Assembly: GCA_903839955.1 (NCBI GenBank) | Contig: CAIMEI010000185.1 | Coordinates: 1 to 7,920, forward strand | Length of the DNA stretch: 7,920 nucleotides | From: Candidatus Falkowiibacteriota bacterium | GTDB taxonomy: Bacteria; Patescibacteriota; Patescibacteriia; Patescibacteriales; UBA12465 | Direction: 5' to 3' | Shown: one piece after another, positions 5,763 to 7,920 of the stretch | Layout: every line of letters starts with the position of its first letter | Numbering within the stretch: the first letter of the stretch is position 1 | Position numbers and translations under genes: made by a program | Notes under the pieces: model-generated | The model's input: the letters and a program-made list of their open reading frames with translations, nothing else | Database searches by the model: none | What the model was told of the DNA's origin: nothing

Positions 5763-7760
5763 ATGAACTCAATCTATCTGATTTTCGGAGCGGCAATCCT
5801 GGCCATTGTCTATGGCCTGGTTTCCATCCGCAGTATCTTCAAGCTCCCGGCCGGCAACGAGAAAATGCAAGAAATTGCTCGGGCCATTCAAGAGGGCGCC
5901 AAAGCTTTTTTGAATCGCCAGTATCGTTCTGTCGCCATCGTCGCGGCAATTTTATTCCTGATTCTCGGTCCAGTTTTGGGCTGGTTAACCGCTGTGGCCT
6001 TCTTGGCCGGCGCTTTCCTTTCGGCGCTTACTGGTTACATCGGCATGCACGTTAGCGTGCGCGCTAATGTGCGCACCACCGAAGCGGCCCGTGGCGGCCT
6101 GAAGAAGGCTTTAAATGTTGCTGTTAAAGGCGGCAGTGTCACTGGGATGCTCGTGGTTGGCCTAGCTCTTCTAGGCACCGCTGGCTTTTATTTTTTAACT
6201 CATGACCTGCACGCTTTAATCGGTTTCGGTTTCGGCGGCTCCCTGATCTCCATCTTCGCTCGTTTGGGTGGCGGTATCTACACCAAGGCGGCTGATGTTG
6301 GCGCGGATTTGGTGGGTAAAGTTGAAGCTAGTATCCCGGAAGATGATCCTCGCAATCCAGCGGTAATCGCTGACAATGTCGGTGACAATGTCGGTGACTG
6401 CGCAGGTATGGCGGCCGATTTGTTTGAAACCTATGCGGTGACTTCTATTGCAGCGATGGTTTTGGGTTCTCTGCTTTTTGTGGGTAGTGCCAACATTATT
6501 ATTTTCCCGCTGATCATCGGCGCTCTTTCCATTATCGCTTCCATTATCGGTATCTTCTTCATTCGTTTAGGAAAAAGCGGCAACATCATGCGCGCTTTGT
6601 ATAAAGGCTTAATCGCCGCTGGCTTGCTGTCCGCGATTGCTTTTTACCCGCTGACTAAAATGATGTTTTCCGACCCCGTTTTAGCCATGAACATCTATCT
6701 CGCTACTTTGATCGGTCTGGGTGTCACTGGCGCCTTGGTCTTTATTACTGAATACTACACCTCCACTGCTTTCTCGCCGGTAAAAAGTATTGCCGAAGCG
6801 AGCCGCACTGGTCATGGCACCAACGTCATTGCTGGCTTGGCGGTTTCCATGAAGTCCACCGCTTGGCCGGTAATTATTATTTGTCTCGCAATCTTTGGTT
6901 CTTATAGCTTGGCTGGCCTCTACGGCATCGCTGTCGCGGCCATGTCCATGCTTTCCATGGCGGGAATTATTGTGACCATTGACGCTTACGGTCCAATCAC
7001 CGACAACGCTGGCGGTATCGCCGAAATGGCAGAACTAGGCGAAGACGTGAGAAACATCACCGATCCATTGGACGCCGTTGGCAACACCACCAAAGCCGTT
7101 ACCAAGGGCTACGCCATTGGCTCTGCCGCTTTGGCGGCGCTCGTGCTGTTTGCTGATTTCACTTTCAAAATCAAAGCTCTCGGCGGCAGTGCAGAATTCA
7201 TGATCAATAATCCTTATGTTTTAATTGGTTTGTTCTTGGGCGGCTTGCTTCCTTATTATTTTGGCTCGCTGGCGATGACCGCGGTCGGTAAAACTGCCGG
7301 TTCGGTCGTGGAAGATGTGCGCGCTCAGTTCAAAGAAAAACCAGGCATCATGAATAACACCGAAAAACCAGATTATGGCCGCACCGTGGACATCGTCACC
7401 AAGGCCGCTTTGAAAGCGATGATTTTCCCGGCTTTGATCCCGGTTGTTGTGCCAATCATCGTCGGTTTCGGTTTCGGTAAAGCTCATGGCGTGGAAGCGC
7501 TCGGCGGCTTGCTTGTCGGTTCCATCATTACTGGCATCTTCGTGGCCATTTCCATGACTTCCGGCGGCGGCGCCTGGGATAATGCCAAGAAATACATTGA
7601 ACAAGGTTTCTTTGGCGGCAAAGGCTCCGACGCTCACAAGGCGGCGGTTACTGGCGACACCGTTGGTGATCCTTACAAAGACACCGCTGGCCCGGCCATC
7701 AACCCGATGATCAAAGTTTTGAACATTGTGGCTTTGTTGATTGTTGGCTTGCTGATGTAA
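5763..7760 (+). CDS. hppA: Membrane-bound H+-translocating pyrophosphatase, K+-independent type
   Basis: This 665-residue pump hydrolyses pyrophosphate to phosphate at the cytoplasmic membrane and exports ions. It has the usual length and about 16 membrane segments. Substrate-binding motifs are visible in order: YTKAADVGADLVGKVE (173-188), DDPRNPAVIADNVGDNVGD (194-212), TDNAGGIAEM (413-422) and GDTVGDPYKDTAGPAINP (631-648). The acidic residues in these blocks hold the Mg-pyrophosphate. In GNTTKAVTKGYAIGSA (440-455), Lys444 and Thr447 occupy the positions that are Ala and Gly/Ala in K+-dependent enzymes, so K+ independence is predicted; that subfamily pumps H+. It lies 36 bp after nusA with no hairpin between them. 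An isolated TATAAT (5745-5750) lacks a good -35, so cotranscription with nusA is plausible. A strong terminator follows. The pump would let the cell recover energy from biosynthetic pyrophosphate. Confidence 0.97.
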   Translation: MNSIYLIFGAAILAIVYGLVSIRSIFKLPAGNEKMQEIARAIQEGAKAFLNRQYRSVAIVAAILFLILGPVLGWLTAVAFLAGAFLSALTGYIGMHVSVRANVRTTEAARGGLKKALNVAVKGGSVTGMLVVGLALLGTAGFYFLTHDLHALIGFGFGGSLISIFARLGGGIYTKAADVGADLVGKVEASIPEDDPRNPAVIADNVGDNVGDCAGMAADLFETYAVTSIAAMVLGSLLFVGSANIIIFPLIIGALSIIASIIGIFFIRLGKSGNIMRALYKGLIAAGLLSAIAFYPLTKMMFSDPVLAMNIYLATLIGLGVTGALVFITEYYTSTAFSPVKSIAEASRTGHGTNVIAGLAVSMKSTAWPVIIICLAIFGSYSLAGLYGIAVAAMSMLSMAGIIVTIDAYGPITDNAGGIAEMAELGEDVRNITDPLDAVGNTTKAVTKGYAIGSAALAALVLFADFTFKIKALGGSAEFMINNPYVLIGLFLGGLLPYYFGSLAMTAVGKTAGSVVEDVRAQFKEKPGIMNNTEKPDYGRTVDIVTKAALKAMIFPALIPVVVPIIVGFGFGKAHGVEALGGLLVGSIITGIFVAISMTSGGGAWDNAKKYIEQGFFGGKGSDAHKAAVTGDTVGDPYKDTAGPAINPMIKVLNIVALLIVGLLM

Positions 7761-7781
7761 GCTAAAAAAATAGAGTTTAGA

Positions 7782-7809
7782 AAAAGACCCGCCGAAAGGT
7801 GGGTCTTTT
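7782..7809 (+). terminator. Strong bidirectional intrinsic terminator after hppA
   Basis: AAAAGACCCGCC (7782-7793) pairs over 12 bp (one G-U) with GGTGGGTCTTTT (7798-7809) around a GAAA tetraloop. The T-run lies within the right arm on the plus strand. On the minus strand a five-T run (7785-7781) gives a similar shape. It begins 21 bp after the hppA stop and separates hppA from the next gene. Confidence 0.88.
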
Positions 7810-7828
7810 GCTTTGCAATTAATAATAT

Positions 7829-7857
7829 TTAACAAAAATAGCGTCAAGGTGTAAAAT
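7829..7857 (+). promoter_or_regulatory. Promoter for the gene at the right edge
   Basis: TTAACA (7829-7834) and TAAAAT (7852-7857) each match the sigma70 consensus at five of six positions with an ideal 17-bp spacer. The predicted start is near 7864, about 29 nt before the ATG at 7893. It lies just past the hppA terminator, where a new transcription unit would be expected. Confidence 0.6.
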
Positions 7858-7892
7858 AACAACTTAGAGTAACTTAATCTTAATCAAAAAAT

Positions 7893-7920
7893 ATGTTTAA
7901 ATTTGAAAATCCCTTAAACA
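7893..7920 (+). CDS. Start of an unidentified gene (partial)
   Basis: An ATG at 7893 opens a frame of nine codons (MFKFENPLN) plus one base up to the right edge. A good promoter lies about 29 nt upstream and a terminator closes the preceding unit, which supports a real start. It lacks a Shine-Dalgarno like all other genes here. Nine residues do not allow a functional call. Confidence 0.45.

Noticed and set aside
6373..6399. Short tandem DNA repeat (GACAATGTCGGT twice)
   Set aside because: It encodes the conserved DNVGDNVGD substrate-binding motif of membrane pyrophosphatases, so the protein motif explains it.
7221..7862. 213-codon minus-strand open frame antisense to the 3' end of hppA
   Set aside because: It lies almost wholly opposite the well-conserved hppA coding sequence, crosses the terminator, and its product is His/Asp/Phe-rich with no family features; it is a shadow frame.
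1..7920. Mobile element, CRISPR, phage, toxin-antitoxin or other defence system
   Set aside because: No transposase or integrase motifs, spaced direct repeats, tRNA or rRNA genes, or toxin-like small gene pairs were seen on either strand.

Overview
The window looks like an ordinary chromosomal segment from a member of the Candidate Phyla Radiation (Patescibacteria). The evidence is a compact layout, a short two-helix type IV secretion-type pilin typical of that group, a single-subunit proton-pumping pyrophosphatase, a NusA with a charged insertion, and no Shine-Dalgarno sequence at any start. UGA is used as a stop (two genes) and never occurs inside the long reading frames, which argues against the UGA=Gly lineages (Gracilibacteria, Absconditabacteria/SR1). 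The lineage is an inference from gene content; no marker gene fixes it.

Left half (minus strand, read right to left from 3872): a PST-type polysaccharide flippase overlaps an RluA-family pseudouridine synthase by 8 bp. After 33 bp comes a secreted, C-terminally anchored protein with two OB-like regions. A separate, well-formed promoter then drives a membrane-anchored thioredoxin-fold (DsbA-like) protein cut by the left window edge. The products at both ends of this block act at the cell surface.

Right half (plus strand): a pilin-like small membrane protein, nusA and a K+-independent H+-pyrophosphatase gene, closed by a strong GAAA-loop terminator. A new promoter and the first nine codons of another gene follow at the right edge. 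nusA is away from its usual rimP/infB neighbours.

The most interesting material is in the short gaps. (1) Between flippase and pilin, two extended -10 promoters face each other inside a near-perfect inverted repeat, so only one polymerase can bind at a time. (2) The nusA leader holds a consensus promoter whose predicted start is about 3 nt before an intrinsic-terminator hairpin, then a second promoter-like site and a second hairpin just before the start codon; this suits NusA-sensitive attenuation. (3) The start codon of the OB-protein gene lies in the loop of a terminator-shaped hairpin. No mobile element, CRISPR array, RNA gene or clearly new multi-gene system was found. No gap between genes exceeds 300 bp.
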